38,880 bases of DNA from contig JAMCYP010000025.1 in NCBI GenBank assembly GCA_023476545.1, forward strand, positions 1 through 38,880. Direction: 5' to 3'. Source of the stretch: Candidatus Martarchaeota archaeon (GTDB lineage Archaea > Micrarchaeota > Micrarchaeia > Micrarchaeales > CABMGC01). The notes beneath the pieces were generated by a model. That model saw only the letters and a list, made by a program, of their open reading frames with translations, did no database searches and was not told where the DNA came from. Within the stretch, counting starts at the first letter, position 1, and each line of letters opens with the position of its first letter. This document shows positions 38,387-38,880 of this stretch, one piece after another. The translations under genes and the position numbers were made by a program.

Positions 38387-38880
38387 ATGTCACAGATTGA
38401 TAGGACTGCAGAAGCACCAATGCCTGAGGGCAGGGAGAAGGTAGCGGCGCTCGTGTTCGGAAAGAAGCTCAGGCGGGACGGCACGCTGGACCAGCGCGGG
38501 CTCGCGGTGGTTAGCAAGGCCGAGGAACTCTACAGGAGGGCCGGGCGCGAGAAGCTGACACTGGTGCTGAGCGGCGGCAAGAGCAGCAGCTACGTGCTAA
38601 GAGGGGTAAACGTGCCGAGCGAGGCGAGCGCCATGAAGAAGGAGCTCGTCGCGAGGGGCGTGGCTGAGGAGAGCATGCTTCTCGAAGAAGGCTCATACGA
38701 CACTATCGGCAACGTCATACTCGCGTACCCGCTGATAAAGTCGCTTGGGGCGAAGAAGCTTGTGCTTGTAGGCGAGAGGCCGATGATCAGCAGGGCGGAG
38801 AAGATAGTCAGGAAAGTGATGGGCGGGGCCTACGAGATACGCACCGAGCCCGCGGACGTGGAGCTCGGCAGGGCATACAC
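38387..38880 (+). CDS. DUF218/YdcF-like protein, C-terminus off the window
   Basis: The open frame runs for 164 codons and off the right edge without a stop. It shows the DUF218 pattern: VAALVFGKKLRRDGTLD, TLVLSGGKSSS, a SEASAMKKELVARGV helix and LLEEGSYDTIGN, followed by LVLVGERPM. YdcF-like proteins have a Rossmann-like fold and bind nucleotides such as SAM; in bacteria some act in envelope polysaccharide metabolism. It has its own TATA box after leuS. The catalytic details and full length cannot be judged from the part seen. Confidence 0.8.
   Translation, partial: MSQIDRTAEAPMPEGREKVAALVFGKKLRRDGTLDQRGLAVVSKAEELYRRAGREKLTLVLSGGKSSSYVLRGVNVPSEASAMKKELVARGVAEESMLLEEGSYDTIGNVILAYPLIKSLGAKKLVLVGERPMISRAEKIVRKVMGGAYEIRTEPADVELGRAY

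Noticed and set aside
1-38880. CRISPR array, rRNA or replication origin
   Set aside because: No regularly spaced repeats, no rRNA-like sequence and no origin-type repeat cluster beside a replication gene were seen.

Overview
The window reads as a compact archaeal chromosome, most probably a DPANN archaeon of the Micrarchaeota type (lineage is inference). Direct signs of Archaea are an Alba chromatin protein, a 50-residue Sec61-beta subunit, a UbiA-family enzyme resembling archaeal lipid prenyltransferases, archaeal-type LeuRS and ArgS, tRNA genes without encoded CCA, and TATA-type promoters often about 25 bases from the start codon. A pilin-like N-terminus with the motif SAMEYLMTYGWA points to Micrarchaeota from memory of that group. 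Genes are packed with gaps of a few bases, many four-base or longer overlaps, and convergent genes sharing stop codons.

Layout. 1-1130: an AbiE-type toxin-antitoxin pair (toxin cut by the left edge) with its own palindromic operator, next to tRNA-Leu(CAG). 1204-6989: amino acid permease, a pilin-like LamG surface protein, a YchF-like GTPase, a small winged-helix/coiled-coil pair, an M20 peptidase and a small membrane protein. 7044-12785: a glycan/surface locus with acetyltransferase, GT2 glycosyltransferase, radical SAM protein, NodU/CmcH-type carbamoyltransferase and an integral membrane glycosyltransferase. 12782-21657: secreted or anchored proteins, agmatinase-like enzyme, UbiA prenyltransferase, HIT hydrolase, secreted Lon-type protease, PHP/Zn-ribbon phosphoesterase, endonuclease III, Alba, a short RNase H-fold protein and a DsbA-like membrane protein. 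21743-25254: tRNA-Arg(CCT), ArgS, an AbrB/winged-helix protein and an A+T-rich HD-like gene. 25263-27284: Sec61-beta, a polytopic membrane protein, and a chimeric gene whose end is the decayed tail of a methylthioadenosine phosphorylase. 31623-35364: a PadR-controlled ABC exporter with a secreted S-layer-like protein. 35464-38880: LeuRS and a partial DUF218 protein.

The most striking object is a 4,258-bp transposon at 27335-31592. It has exact 17-bp terminal inverted repeats and an exact 9-bp target duplication (CGTTAGCGA). It carries a DDE transposase fused to a SWIM zinc finger, a zinc-ribbon protein, and a restriction-modification cargo: a winged-helix HNH nuclease, a D12-class adenine methyltransferase and, translationally coupled to the nuclease, a 97-residue protein that looks like a single repeat of the TATA-binding protein fold. 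Short iterons at the element ends overlap the nuclease promoter. This half-TBP restriction cassette is the best candidate for an undescribed system here.

No rRNA, CRISPR array or replication origin was recognised.
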